A stretch of DNA of 64,000 nucleotides from Hordeum vulgare subsp. vulgare (taxonomy: Eukaryota > Streptophyta > Magnoliopsida > Poales > Poaceae), in contig NC_058521.1 in the NCBI RefSeq assembly GCF_904849725.1, positions 95,342,244-95,406,243 of the forward strand, written 5' to 3'. This document shows positions 48,198-58,847 of the stretch, piece by piece. Position 1 is the first letter of the stretch, and each line of letters opens with the position of its first letter. The notes under the pieces were generated by a model that saw only the letters and a program-made list of their open reading frames with translations, had not been told where the DNA came from and did not search any database. The position numbers and the translations under genes were made by a program.

Positions 48198-51100
48198 TCA
48201 TTTCTTCCCTTGTGTCCCTGCTTGCTTACGATTGTGCCGTATCCATGGAGCATCCTCATCATTTAACTTAATGCTTGGGTCGGTGTTCACTTTGAAGGGC
48301 GGAATTTCAGCAAACATATTATAATCTTCTGACATGTCTGTCTTGTCCTCCACTCCCACGATGTTTCTTTTCCCTGAAAGACCAATGTGGCGCTTTGGAT
48401 CATCGCATGATGTACTGATCGTTTTCTTATGTTTCCGTTTCCTCGGTTTGCTACTCATGTCCTTCACATAGAAAACCTGAGCGACATCTTTCGCTAGGAC
48501 GAATGGTTCGTCAAGGTAACCAAGATTGTTGAAATCCACCATTGTCATTCCGTATTGCTGGTCCACCTTTACCCCACCTCCTGTTAGCTTGAACCATTTG
48601 CACCGGAACAAAGGGACCTTAAAGGAGGGTCCATAGTCAAGTTCCCATATCTCCTCTATGTAACCATAATATGTGACCTCTTGCCCATTCTCGGTTGCTG
48701 CATCAAAGCGGACACCACTGTTTTGGTTGGTGCTCTTTTTATCTTGGGCGATCGTGTAAAATGTATTCCCATTTATCTCGTACCCTTGGAAAGTCGTTAT
48801 AGTCGAAGATGGTGTCTTGGCCAACATGTACAGCTGATCTACAACATCATTGTCATTCATTAAATGTTTTCTCAACCAACTGCCGAAAGTCTCCATGTGG
48901 GCCTTCCTAATCCAGGATTCAGGCTTCCCCGGGTTGTCAGAGCGTAAAATATTCTTGTGTTTCTCAAAGTACGGAGCCACCAAGCTGGAATTGGTCAGTA
49001 CAGTGTGGTGTGCTTCAGTCAGAGAATGGCCGTCCATACATATCGTTGATTTCCTTCCGATCGTGCCTTTTCCAGTTAGTCTCCCCTCGTGCCGCGATCG
49101 AGGAAGACCAATCGGCTTAAGGTCAGGAACAAAGTCAACACAAAACTCAATTACCTCCTCATTTCCATAGCCCTTGGCGATGCTTCCTTCTGGCCTAGCA
49201 CGGTTACGAACATATTTCTTTAATACTCCCATGAACCTCTCGAAGGGGAACATATTGTGTAGAAATACAGGACCGAGAACGAAAATCTCTTCGACTAGGT
49301 GAACCAGGAGGTGCGTCATAATATTGAAGAAGGATGGCGGGAACACCAACTCGAAACTGACAAGACATTGGATCACATCGTTCTGTAACCGTGGTAGAAC
49401 TTCTGGATTGATTACCTTCTGAGAGATTGCATTGAGGAATGCACATAGCTTCACAATGGCTACTCGAACATTTTCCGGCAGGAGCCCCCTCAAAGCAATC
49501 GGAAGCAATTGCGTCATAATCACGTGGCAGTCGTGAGACTTCAGGTTTTGGAACTTTTTCTCCGCCATGTTTATTATTCCCTTTATATTGGACGAGAATC
49601 CAGACGGGACCTTCATACTGCTCAGGCATTCAAAAAAGATGACCTTCTCTTCTTTGGTCAGAGCGTAGCTGGCACGACCTTGAAACCATTCCGGATGCCG
49701 GTCATCAGGGTCTTTCAAACGTTGCTGGTCCTGCCGTGCTTCCTTTGTATCATTTGTCTTCCCATACACGCCCAAGAAGCTTAGGAGGTTCACGCAAATA
49801 TTCTTCGTAACGTGCATCACGTCGATTGCGGAGCGGACATCTAGGACTTTCCAATATTCTAGCTCCCAGAATATAGATTTCTTTTTCCACATGGCTGCGT
49901 GCCCGTCAGCTCCCTTCGGAACTGATTGTCCGCCAGGACCCTTTCCAAAGATGACTTTCAAATCCTTGACCATATCAAATACCTCAGCACCAGTGCGTTC
50001 CGCAGGCTTCGGCCGGTGATCTGCCTTGCCGTTGTAATGCTTGCCTTTCTTTCTTACTGGATGAATTTTCGAAAGAAATCGACGATGCCCAAGGTACACG
50101 TTCTTCTTACAATTTGGCAAATGTACACTTTCAGTCTCATGTAAGCAGTGCGTGCATGCATTGTATCCCTTATTTGACAGTCCCGAAAGGTTACTAAGAG
50201 CAGGCCAATCGTTGATGGTTACGAAAAGCAACGCTCGTAGGTCAAATTCCTCTTGTTTGTGCTCATCCCAAACACGGACACCACCCCACAGCTGTAAAAG
50301 TTCATCAACTAATGGCCTTAGGTACACATCGATGTCGTTGCCGGGTTGCTTCGGACCTTGGATGAGCACTGGCATCATAATGAACTTCCGCTTCATGCAC
50401 AACCAAGGAGGAAGGTTGTAGATGCATAGAGTCACGGGCCAGGTGCTATGGCTGGAGCTCTGCTCGCCAAAAGGATTCATGCCATCCGTACTTAGAGCAA
50501 ATCTTATGTTCCTTGCGTCAGCTGCAAAATCTTTGAACCATCTGTCGATCTTTCTCCATTGCGTTCCATCTGCGGTGTGTCTCAACTCCCCGTCCGACTT
50601 AGGGTCCTCTTTGTGCCATCGCAACAACTTGGCATGCTCTTTGTTCCTGAACAGACGTTTCAACCGTGGTATTATAGGAGCATACCACATCACCTTGGCG
50701 GGAACCCTCTTCCTGGGTTTCTGGCCCTCAACATCGTCACCAGGGTCATCGCCTCTGATCTTATAACGCAATGCAGTGCATACCGGGCATTCATTCAAAT
50801 TCTCGTATTCACCGCGGTAGAGGATGCAGTCGTTGATGCATGCATGTATCTTCAGAACCTCTAAACCTAGAGGGCAGACAACCTTCTTTGCTTCGTACGT
50901 ACTGGTGGGCAACTCGTTATCCTTTGGAAACATATTCTTCAACATTTTCAGCAAGTTTTCAAATGCCGAGTCAGCTACACCTGCCTCTGCCTTCCATTTC
51001 AGCAAATCCAGTGTGCAGCCCAGCTTTTTCAGACCATCATCGCATCCGGGGTACAGCGCCTTTCTGTGATCCTCTAACATGCGATCCAAATTCTCCCTCT

Positions 51101-51518
51101 CCTTTTCAGTTTCGCAGCGTCTCCGTGCATCAGCAATGGTCCGACCAAGATCATCAACGGGATCATCACGTGCCTCTTCTTCACCTTCCCCTTCACCTTC
51201 AGCATCCTCCATGAAAGTATCACCGAAATGAGCAAGATAGCTTTCATCGATGAAATCATCCCCTTCTTCATCTTCTTCCATTATAACCCCTCTTTCTCCA
51301 TGCTTGGTCCAACAATTATAGCTTGGCATGAAACCGTGCCAAAGCAGATGCATGTGAACATCTCTTGAGGAAGAGTAACCCTTCTGATTCTTACAGTTAA
51401 CACATGGACAGATAACAAAACCCCCCCGCTTGTTCGCATTAGCCACTACGAGGAAATCTTTCAAACCCGTAGTGAACTCGCCGGAGAGTCGGTTAACGTA
51501 CATGCATTGCCGATTCAT
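48198..51518 (-). CDS. CACTA-B transposase, TNPD/Tnp2 type, intact
   Basis: One uninterrupted frame of 1106 residues from ATG at 51518. The frame stays open 13 codons further up, but the bases before this ATG read as a 3' splice site (AATAATGCAG). Residues 1-75 form the transposase-associated domain (CPCVNCKN, HLLWHGFMPSYNCWTKHGE). Acidic residues follow at 81-125. Residues about 275-490 are the Tnp2 core, with an Asp in FALSTDGMNPFG (345) and Cys/His in CTHCLH. Asp566 is in IDVMHVTKN. Residues about 655-790 resemble DUF4218 (LLPIALRGLLP, MFPFERFMGVLKKYVRNRA), and 945-1018 DUF4216 (YYGYIEEIWELDYG, CKWFK, MVDFNNLGY). TNPD cuts and joins the TIRs. Length is normal for the family and no disabling change is visible. 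Confidence 0.93.
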   Translation of the reverse strand: MNRQCMYVNRLSGEFTTGLKDFLVVANANKRGGFVICPCVNCKNQKGYSSSRDVHMHLLWHGFMPSYNCWTKHGERGVIMEEDEEGDDFIDESYLAHFGDTFMEDAEGEGEGEEEARDDPVDDLGRTIADARRRCETEKERENLDRMLEDHRKALYPGCDDGLKKLGCTLDLLKWKAEAGVADSAFENLLKMLKNMFPKDNELPTSTYEAKKVVCPLGLEVLKIHACINDCILYRGEYENLNECPVCTALRYKIRGDDPGDDVEGQKPRKRVPAKVMWYAPIIPRLKRLFRNKEHAKLLRWHKEDPKSDGELRHTADGTQWRKIDRWFKDFAADARNIRFALSTDGMNPFGEQSSSHSTWPVTLCIYNLPPWLCMKRKFIMMPVLIQGPKQPGNDIDVYLRPLVDELLQLWGGVRVWDEHKQEEFDLRALLFVTINDWPALSNLSGLSNKGYNACTHCLHETESVHLPNCKKNVYLGHRRFLSKIHPVRKKGKHYNGKADHRPKPAERTGAEVFDMVKDLKVIFGKGPGGQSVPKGADGHAAMWKKKSIFWELEYWKVLDVRSAIDVMHVTKNICVNLLSFLGVYGKTNDTKEARQDQQRLKDPDDRHPEWFQGRASYALTKEEKVIFFECLSSMKVPSGFSSNIKGIINMAEKKFQNLKSHDCHVIMTQLLPIALRGLLPENVRVAIVKLCAFLNAISQKVINPEVLPRLQNDVIQCLVSFELVFPPSFFNIMTHLLVHLVEEIFVLGPVFLHNMFPFERFMGVLKKYVRNRARPEGSIAKGYGNEEVIEFCVDFVPDLKPIGLPRSRHEGRLTGKGTIGRKSTICMDGHSLTEAHHTVLTNSSLVAPYFEKHKNILRSDNPGKPESWIRKAHMETFGSWLRKHLMNDNDVVDQLYMLAKTPSSTITTFQGYEINGNTFYTIAQDKKSTNQNSGVRFDAATENGQEVTYYGYIEEIWELDYGPSFKVPLFRCKWFKLTGGGVKVDQQYGMTMVDFNNLGYLDEPFVLAKDVAQVFYVKDMSSKPRKRKHKKTISTSCDDPKRHIGLSGKRNIVGVEDKTDMSEDYNMFAEIPPFKVNTDPSIKLNDEDAPWIRHNRKQAGTQGKK

Positions 51519-51800
51519 CTGCATTATTATAATATAAAATATATAATTAACCATCATGCATTTGTTAAACTAACTAGCTACAAACAATATAAATTAAACA
51601 ATGAACTACACACATGCATATTTTATCAATGACACATCAAAGGTTCATCAAGTTGCTAACCGCGATCGAGGAGTGTGGCTCCAACACTTCATGTCATGTT
51701 TGTTTCATGCTCTTGGGGCATTTCATCAAACACCTTATGTGCATAAGAGGAACCAAAAGCAAACCTACACCCACTTGTGAAGAGAATGGCTCCAAATGGC
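51519..51800 (-). other. 5' leader and probable intron of the transposase gene
   Basis: Between the TATA box (51823-51830) and the ATG at 51518. The 3' splice-like end (TTATAATAATGCAG) directly precedes the ATG. A short upstream frame with ATG near 51690 exists but carries no recognised product. Confidence 0.5.
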
Positions 51801-51822
51801 TAAGTGTTGGCTGCTGGATGGG

Positions 51823-51830
51823 TATATATA
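51823..51830 (-). promoter_or_regulatory. TATA box for the CACTA-B transposase
   Basis: TATATATA lies immediately inside the right-end subterminal repeats, the same arrangement as the second gene's TATA next to the internal repeat cluster. Confidence 0.65.
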
Positions 51831-51837
51831 GGGGAGG

Positions 51838-52078
51838 GGCTTTAGTTGCGGTTGGCCTGGCAAACCGTGACTAAAGGTGCCCGAAGGCCTTTAGTCGCGG
51901 TTGTCCTGGCCAACCGCGACTAAAGCCCCTCACGTGCACCAGCTGGCCACCGAGCGCCCTGGGACCAGGCCTTTGGTCGCGGTTCACCTCCAGAACCGCG
52001 ACTAAAGGTCCCATTAGTCGCGGTTCCTACAGCTTCACGACTTATGGGGCTGGACGGAAGCCTGTTTTTCCACCAGTG
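51838..52078. repeat. Right terminal region of CACTA-B with subterminal repeats
   Basis: About eight copies of CTTTAGTCGCGGTT or its complement, in facing pairs (51840-51925 and 51970-52025), then the TIR ending CACCAGTG at 52078. This is the 5' end relative to the genes. Confidence 0.9.
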
Positions 52079-52081
52079 CCT

Positions 52082-52390
52082 CCTTCTCATTTTCCTTCTT
52101 CTCGTCCTCCTCCTTCGCCTTCTTCTTCTCTTCTTCTTCTTCCTTCTTTTTATTTTTTCTATTTCTTATCCTCTTATCCTCTTCTTGGAGCTAAATTATC
52201 TGATTATGTCTTTTTGGAGCTAAATGGGCTAATTATGTCATTTTGGAGCTAAATGAGAAAATTATGTCATTTTTGAGCTAAATTAGCTAAGTTGTGAGCT
52301 AACCAAGGTTCTTACGATGTTTTTACCTAACTAAGCTAAAGTAGCTAATTATGTCAAAAATGAACTAGAGAAAACTTACCGCAGTGGTCA
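52082..52390. repeat. Continuation of the CACTA-A tandem array
   Basis: The CT-rich half of the interrupted sixth unit, then two to three copies of TTTTGGAGCTAAATGGGCTA-type spacer repeats. No coding content; the transposase-type gene ends just beyond. Confidence 0.85.
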
Positions 52391-52850
52391 TCAAGGAGGA
52401 TAAACACCAGGGTTGCTCGCTTCGGCTTCATTTCGAGATGGTTGCCCTGGAGAAGGGTCGTGCGATGCCGTTCGGGAGTTATTCTGCGGAAAAGATATTT
52501 TGCAATGTCTCACTTAGCATGATGACACACAATTGTTAATACTAGTTTATAATGACCATTGAAATGAAACTCACCGTGCCAATCGCAGAGAAGACATGCA
52601 TTGGCGGAGGGGCTTGACCGGTCTTCTCGTACATAGACTGCACATTCGGTTTTGAAGAGTCAGTCGTATTTAGTTAGTAATGAAACACACATTACACACA
52701 TGATTAGGCTAATGTGAAAAAGAAACTTACCACAATAAGCTCGTACATGGCCAGGTGAGCTGCCTCATTCTGGGCACTCTCCTCCACAATTAACCGAGCC
52801 GTGGTCCGGTCCCTCTCCTCATGAGCAGCCTGAAGAGTAGCCTGGCTTGT
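52391..52850 (-). CDS. CACTA-A TNPA/Ptta-type transposase gene, last three exons (5' end cut off)
   Basis: Minus-strand exons 52850-52731, 52637-52575 and 52483-52391 join in phase 0 with GT-AG introns (GTAAGTTTC, GTGAGTTTC; CAG acceptors). They give TSQATLQAAHEERDRTTARL, IVEESAQNEAAHLAMYELIV, SMYEKTGQAPPPMHVFSAIG, T and a tail NNSRTASHDPSPGQPSRNEA ending VYPP and TGA. This matches the C-terminal helical part of plant En/Spm 'Ptta' proteins, which bind subterminal repeats. The 5' part is lost from view at the Gypsy LTR that starts at 52851. No stop is present in these exons. Confidence 0.75.
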
Positions 52851-53520
52851 TGTGACACCCTGTTTTTACTACCATTTCTTTGTAAATGCAAAAATCTGAG
52901 GTTGTTAAAGCTTTTTTTCAAAACTAATGATGTGAGTGCCTTGATTGTCATTGAATGCTTGTGTGATGATCATGTGATGATAAAAACCCCATTTCACAAT
53001 ATTGAATTATTTCCAATAACCTTTAATTGTTTCTAATCAAGGTAAAACCCTACTTTGAGTTGCACTACATGCCCTTGATGGCAAGGAGTGTTTCTACCCA
53101 AAGTTGGTGATCTGATTGTAAATTCATTTTAGTGCTCCAAAACCACAAAATAATTATTTTTAGAATTATTTTCCTAATTAAATTACAAGTCCATTTCTGT
53201 GGTCAGAAATGGTATTCCTACATGGAAAAATACTTTTCTGCCTTAGAAAAATCTGATTAAATTTGGAGATGATCAGAAGGACATATATTTTCCATACATA
53301 AGATTTTAAACCCTATTTACATTATATTTATTTGAGTAAAACCCTGGAAACCATTTCTGTCTGTTTTGACCTTTTGATATATTCTCAATAAAATCGTAGA
53401 AAATTCCAGTGGTATCCCTAAGCCATATTTGGTGTCCACATAAAGTTTCACTTGATCCAAGGTGATTAAGGACCCCAAATAACCATAAAACCCCTTCTGT
53501 CCAGATTGGAGTTAGAGCAA

Positions 53521-55117
53521 TGCTACGGCAACAAAAGACCTTCCCTGGCAACGGCGCCAGGAATCCTTCTGCTATGGGCTACGCCTATAGGGACTTCTTT
53601 GGCAAATATGCAAAGGATTCCCCCGCGGCCTTGGAGCCTTGCATTGGTGTTCCCTTGAAGATGAAAGGGTGATGTAGCACAGCGGCAGTAAGTATTTCCC
53701 TCAGTTTGAGAACCAAGGTATCAATCCAGTAGGAGGATCGCGTCAAGTCACAAGTACATGCACAAACACAAAGAGCTTGCACCCAACGCTATGAAGGGGT
53801 TGTAAATCCCTTATAGATTGTTTGCAAAGTGAGAACTGAAAGCAAAAAGTAAACAAAGCAAAGTAAAAGTGAAAATGGAGACGATAGTTGTGAATAGACC
53901 CGGGGGCCGTAGTGTTCACTAGTGGCTTCTCTCATGAAAGCAAGTAGACGGTGGGTGAACGAATTACTGTCGAGCAATTGATAGAACCGCACAAAGTCAT
54001 GACGTTATCTATGGCAATGATCATATCTATAGGCATCACGTCCAAAACAAGTAGACCGATACTTTCTGCATCTACTACTATTACTCCACACGTCGACCGC
54101 TATCCAGCATGCATCTAGTGTATTAAGTTCATAAGAACCGAGTAACGCCTTAAGCAAGATGACATGATGTAGATGGACAATCTCAAATCTATGACGAAAG
54201 CCCATCTTGTTACCCTTGATGGCAACAACACGATGCGTGCCTTACTGCCCCTTGTGTCACTGGGAAAGTTCACCGCATGGTATGAACCCAAAACCAAGCA
54301 CTTCTCCCAGTGCAAGAAACATAGATCTAGTTGGCCAAGCAAAACCCAAGACTCGGAGAGACTTACAAGGATATCAAATCATGCATATAAGAAATCAGCA
54401 AAGACTCAAATATAATTCATTGATAATCTGATCACAAATCCACAATTCATTGGATCTTGACAAACACACTGCCAAAGAGGATTACATCGGATAGATCTCC
54501 ATGAAGATCATGGAGAACTTTATATTGAAGATCCAAGAGAGAGAAGAAGCCATTTAGCTACAAACTACGGACCCGTAGGTCTGAAGTGGACTACTCACGA
54601 GTCATTGGAGAGGCAATGATGTTGATGTAGAAGCCCTCCAACTCCAAAGTCCCCTCCGACAGGGCACCGGGAAGGGTCTCCACATGAGATCTCGCGGAAA
54701 CGGAAGCTTGCGGCGGCGGAAAAGTGGTTTCGTGGACGCCCTGATTTTTTCTGGGATTTTAGGGAATATATAGGCGAAAGAGCTAGGGGAGGGAGCGCCA
54801 GGGAGGCCACAAGCCTGGTCGCCGCGGCCCCCTGGTCGCGGCATCAGGGCTTGTGGGTTCCGTGTGGGCCTCCTGCCTTGGCCCTTTAGTCCCCTGATCT
54901 TCTTCTGTTCTGGAAAAAATTATTTCGGGGATTTTATTCCGTTTGCACTCCGTTCCAAAATCAGATCTGAAAAGAGTCAAAACCACAGAAAAAATAGTAA
55001 ATGGCACTTGGCACTGAATTAATAAGTTAGTCCCAAAAAACATATAAAAGGTATATAAAACATCCAAAGTTGACAAGATAACAACATGAAACCATAACAA
55101 ATTATAGATACGTATCA
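53521..55117 (-). repeat. 3' LTR of the 53521-60445 element
   Basis: Plus-strand ends TGCTACGGCAAC and ATACGTATCA. A minus-strand TATATA box is at 54767-54772, with a GC-rich segment (54780-54890) next to it. Near the left end (53541-53566) it contains a primer-binding-site-like sequence, GGCAACGGCGCCAGG. Confidence 0.92.
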
Positions 55118-57811
55118 AGCATCCCCAAGCTTAACTCATGCTCGTCCTCGAGTAGGGAACTGATAAAGAATGAATTTTTGATGCTTTCATGCTACCTAGC
55201 ATAGATGTCCTTTGTAACTCCTCTTATGTGATGTGAATGTTCAGATCCATTAGATTCAAAACAATAGTTTGCTATTGACGTGGAGACAATGATACTTCAA
55301 GCAAACTAGCAAGGTAATCATGAACTTTCAAAATAACAAGGCCAAAAGAAAGTTATCCCTACAAAATCATATAGTCTGGCTATGCTCTATCATCCTTGCA
55401 CAACGAATTTAAATCATGCACAACCTTGGTATTGGCCAAGTAATTGTTTTCACACCTTTACTTTCTCAAACTTTTTCAACTCTCACGAAATACATGAGCG
55501 TGAGCCATGGTTTTAGCACTATAAGTGGAATGGAGTGTGGTGGAGGTTGCAAGGCAAACAAGGAGAAGATGGTCACATTGACTAGGCATATCAACGAGCT
55601 ATGGATATGGTCATCAATAGATATCAATGTGAATGAGTAGGGATTGCCATACAAATGATGCACTAGAGCTAAGAGTATGTGAAAGCTCTTAAAGAAAACT
55701 AGATGGTGTGCATGCAACTTGCTTGCTCACGAAGACCTAAGGCAATTTTGAGGAAGCCTATCATTGGAATATACAAGCCAAGTTATATAATGAAAATTTT
55801 CCACTAGCTATATGGTGTGACAAAACGAGAGACTCTCAATCATGAAGATCATGGTGCTTAATAAGCACAAGTATGGAAAGATAGTAGCACTGTCCCTTCT
55901 CTCTTTTTCTCTCATTATTTTTTTTTGGTGGGCTCTTTGGCCTCTTTTTTTATTTTTTTTGTTTTTGTGGGCATCTTTGGCCTCTTTTATTTCCTCACAT
56001 GGGACAATGCTCCATCAATGATGATCATCATACTTACAACTCAAAAATTAAAGCAATGATGACTCTATATGGAATGCCTTTGGTAGTGTACCGTGACAAT
56101 GATCTAGCATGTCATAGACATCAATGGAAACGTCATGCTAGCTATATTATGATCATGGAATGGCAATGTAGAAGTGGTGGCACATGTCATGGTGGTAGTT
56201 GCATGGCAATATATCTCAGAATGCCTTTGAAAAAGGCATAGTAAGTAGGTATGGTGGCTGTTTTGAGGGAGGATATATGGTGGGTTTTGTGCACCGGCGA
56301 AAGTTGCACGGCACTAAAGAAGATAGTGATGGTGGAAGGTGAAAGTGCATCTAAACCTTGGACTCAACATTAGTCATGAAGAACTCATATACTTGTTGCA
56401 AAAGTTTAGGTAGTAACCGAAACAAAGCATTCAACGCATACTCCTAGGGGAAGGGTTGGTAGGTATAAACCATCGCGCGATCCCGAACGCCACACAAAGG
56501 ATGACAATCAATAGACTAATCATGCTTAGACTTAATCACATAGCAGTTCACCATACGTGCATGCTACGGGAATCACCAACTTCAACACAAGTATTTCTAG
56601 ATCTACAACACCTTATTAGTATAACTTCAGTATTACCACAACCACAACTCAAAACTAATTGAGATGAATCAAACTTCTCTAACTATTCAATGCACATGAA
56701 GGTGGAAGTTTTCAGATCCCTTTGGATAACTACCCCTTTTGAGACTACTTTCATAGCATAGATCAACTACCACACCACACACTTCCGTGCTCTAAAAGAT
56801 AGAAGTGAAACACATAGAGCAAAATCAACTAGCTCAAAATATATAAGTGAAACACATGTGAGCTGAATTGTCTAACCAAAGGATATAAATGAAGCTAGAC
56901 AAAATCACGGTGAGTGCATGTCTCTCTCTCTAGGTGTGCAGCAAGGAAGGTTGTGACACAACAAAAATAAAAGACTCCTACGATACAAGACGCTCCAAGC
57001 AAAACACATAACATGTGCTGAATAAAAATATAGCACCAAGTAACGTTACCGATGGATTGAAGACGAAAGAGGGGATGCCTTCCCGGGGCATCCCCAAACT
57101 TAGGCCTTTTCGGCATCCTTGAATCAACTTGGGGTGCCTTGGGCATCCCCAAGCTTGAGCTCTTGCCACTCATTATCTCTTTGTCCATAAGAACTTCACC
57201 CAAAACTTGAAAACTTCACAACACGAAACTTAAACAGAAACTCGTGATAACATTAGTATAAGAAAGCAAATCACCACTTCCTTAGGTACTGTAACAAGCT
57301 TAAATTATACTTATGTTGATGTTGGGTTACTGTATTTTCAATCTTCCATGGCTAATACCCCCCGATACTATCCATAGTTTCATCAAAATAAGCAACCAAC
57401 TGAACAAAAATAGAATCTGCTAATGGCACACCAGTCTGTAGAAATATGTATACTTCGTATACTTCTGGTACTTCAAAAATTCTGAAAAATTATAGAAGTC
57501 TAAAGAATGTGCGTAGCAATCAGCAAAAAAAAGAATCAACTCAAAATCTCTTACACAATAAGAATGAAACTTATTTTCATGAGCAGAAAGTTTCTGTCTT
57601 TTCCAGCACGATCAAACGATCATCCCCAAGACTAATCATAATGGTTTTACTTGGCACAAACGCAAAAGAAACACAAAAAACACAATCATAACAGAATTAT
57701 GAAAGTGTGAAAAACACAAAACAGAAATAAAAAGGATAGATTCGTCGAGTTGCCTCCCAACAAGCACTATTGTTTAAAGCCCTTAGCTACGCATTGATAA
57801 TTCAATGATGC
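55118..57811 (-). other. Internal region and polypurine tract of the 53521-60445 element
   Basis: The tract TAAGCTTGGGGATGCT (minus strand) at 55118-55133 abuts the 3' LTR. The remaining 2.7 kb is AT-rich. It has T-runs near 55915-55990 and further copies of GGGGATGCC/GGCATCCCC at about 57071-57095 and 57128-57155. No supportable ORF. Confidence 0.7.
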
Positions 57812-58561
57812 TCACACAAAAGACAAGAATTGAAGAACAACGAGAGCATCGTAAAGCATGTGAAAATCACAACTAAGTCTAACATACTTCCTATGCATAG
57901 GCATTTTATAGGAAAACAGATTGTCAGGACAACCAATAGTTGCCATATGCAAGGAAGAAGAAAGAGACAATAGCAATCTCCACATAACGAGAGGTAATTT
58001 GGTAACATGAAAGTCTCTACCACAATATTTTCCTCTCTCATAGCAATTACATGTGGGATCATAATCAAATTCAACAATGTAGCTATCACAAAGGATATTC
58101 TTTTCATGATCCACACGCATGCAAAGTTGACGCTCTTCAAAAATAGTGGGATTATCATCAACTAAAGTCATGACTTCTCCAAACCCACTTTCAATAATAT
58201 TGCAAATATAATATTCATCATGAGGCTTAAACAAATTTTCAAGATCATAAGAAAAATCATCGCCCCACTCATGATCATTGCAACAAGTAGTGGACATAGC
58301 AAAACTAGCATCCACAAGCTTAGGGTTTTGCATATTTTTAGCATGATTGTCACTAATAGAATTTATAGTGAAACCATTGCAATCCTGCTTTTCATCCAAG
58401 GAGCCCTCGTGAATCACTTCATAAATTTCTTCCTCACAATTTTCAGATTCACGCATCTCAAGCAAAACTCCATAAAGATAGTCAAGTGCACTCAACTCAC
58501 TAGCAATTGGATCAACATAATTGGATCTCTTAAAGAGATTACCAAGTGGATGAAGATCCAT
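57812..58561 (-). CDS. ORF of the Athila-type non-autonomous element, 249 residues, unknown function
   Basis: Starts MDLHPLGNLFKRSNYVDPIA at the ATG 58561 and has acidic and Cys/His-bearing stretches (STTCCNDHEWGDDFSYDLEN, CNCYERGKYCGRD). It lies first after the primer-binding site, where gag normally starts, but shows no gag motif. The end (FSYKMPMHRKYVRLSC onward) looks frameshifted relative to the start, so the frame is probably a shortened relic. The same start is common in Triticeae repeat annotation as far as I recall; that needs a search. No function assigned. Confidence 0.5.
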   Translation of the reverse strand: MDLHPLGNLFKRSNYVDPIASELSALDYLYGVLLEMRESENCEEEIYEVIHEGSLDEKQDCNGFTINSISDNHAKNMQNPKLVDASFAMSTTCCNDHEWGDDFSYDLENLFKPHDEYYICNIIESGFGEVMTLVDDNPTIFEERQLCMRVDHEKNILCDSYIVEFDYDPTCNCYERGKYCGRDFHVTKLPLVMWRLLLSLSSSLHMATIGCPDNLFSYKMPMHRKYVRLSCDFHMLYDALVVLQFLSFV

Positions 58562-58639
58562 ATCACTAGATTTTCAGCAAGCAAAGATGGAAGCATATTG
58601 AAGGCACATGGCACACAAGCGAATAGAAAGCAAGCGAGA

Positions 58640-58722
58640 AAAATGGCGAACGAAAAGGCAAATGAAAAAGGCAAACGAAAAAGGAAAACGAAAAAGGTAA
58701 ACGAAAAAGGCAAATTGGTGAA
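58640..58722. repeat. GAAAAAGGCAAAC tandem repeat
   Basis: About six copies of a 12-13-bp unit (GAAAAAGGCAAAC, variants GAAAAAGGAAAAC and GAAAAAGGTAAAC) in the leader between the primer-binding site and the ORF. Confidence 0.85.
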
Positions 58723-58820
58723 GTGGGGGAGAGGAAAACGTGAGGCAACTGGCAAACAAAGTAAATACAAGAGATGAGTTTGCGACACCTACTTGGATGA
58801 GTCCTTGACTTGATCTTCCT

Positions 58821-58837
58821 CCCCGGCAACGGTGCTA
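58821..58837 (-). other. Primer-binding site of the 53521-60445 element
   Basis: The minus strand reads TAGCACCGTTGCCGGGG, a two-base variant of TGGCGCCGTTGCCGGGG. It lies ten bases inside the 5' LTR end. Confidence 0.8.
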
Positions 58838-58847
58838 AAAATACTTC

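Larger units (their letters stand above)
42605..52078 (-). mobile_element. CACTA element B, complete and apparently autonomous
   Basis: TIRs CACTGGTGGAAAAA are identical at both ends (14 bp), and the 3-bp duplication is CCT (42602-42604 and 52079-52081). Length 9474 bp. It holds a TNPD-type transposase with no stops (48198-51518, minus), a second minus-strand gene with clean splice sites and a Ulp1-like end (43079-45655), and an intact plus-strand acidic ORF (47504-48070). Terminal-type repeats occur at both ends and in an internal cluster (46868-47068). It inserted into the tandem array of CACTA-A. Intact coding and perfect TIRs suggest a recent insertion. Confidence 0.93.
39609..52850. mobile_element. 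CACTA element A (left part), hosting CACTA-B
   Basis: The left terminus CACTACAGGAATC at 39609 is followed by many subterminal TTTGCCGTCTG/CAGACGGCAAAG repeats. Then come an AT microsatellite, a tandem array of purine/pyrimidine units, and, past CACTA-B, the 3' exons of a transposase-type gene on the minus strand (52391-52850). The right terminus is not in the window because a Gypsy LTR starts at 52851. The adjacent 3 bp on the left are AGT. The gene orientation means the left TIR is the element's 3' end. Confidence 0.85.

Noticed and set aside
49509..51214. Plus-strand frames opposite the transposase
   Set aside because: Shadows of the 1106-codon TNPD frame.
58220..58777. A 185-codon plus-strand frame, Lys-rich end
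   Set aside because: Overlaps the minus-strand ORF and the GAAAAAGGCAAAC repeat, which accounts for the Lys-rich tail.
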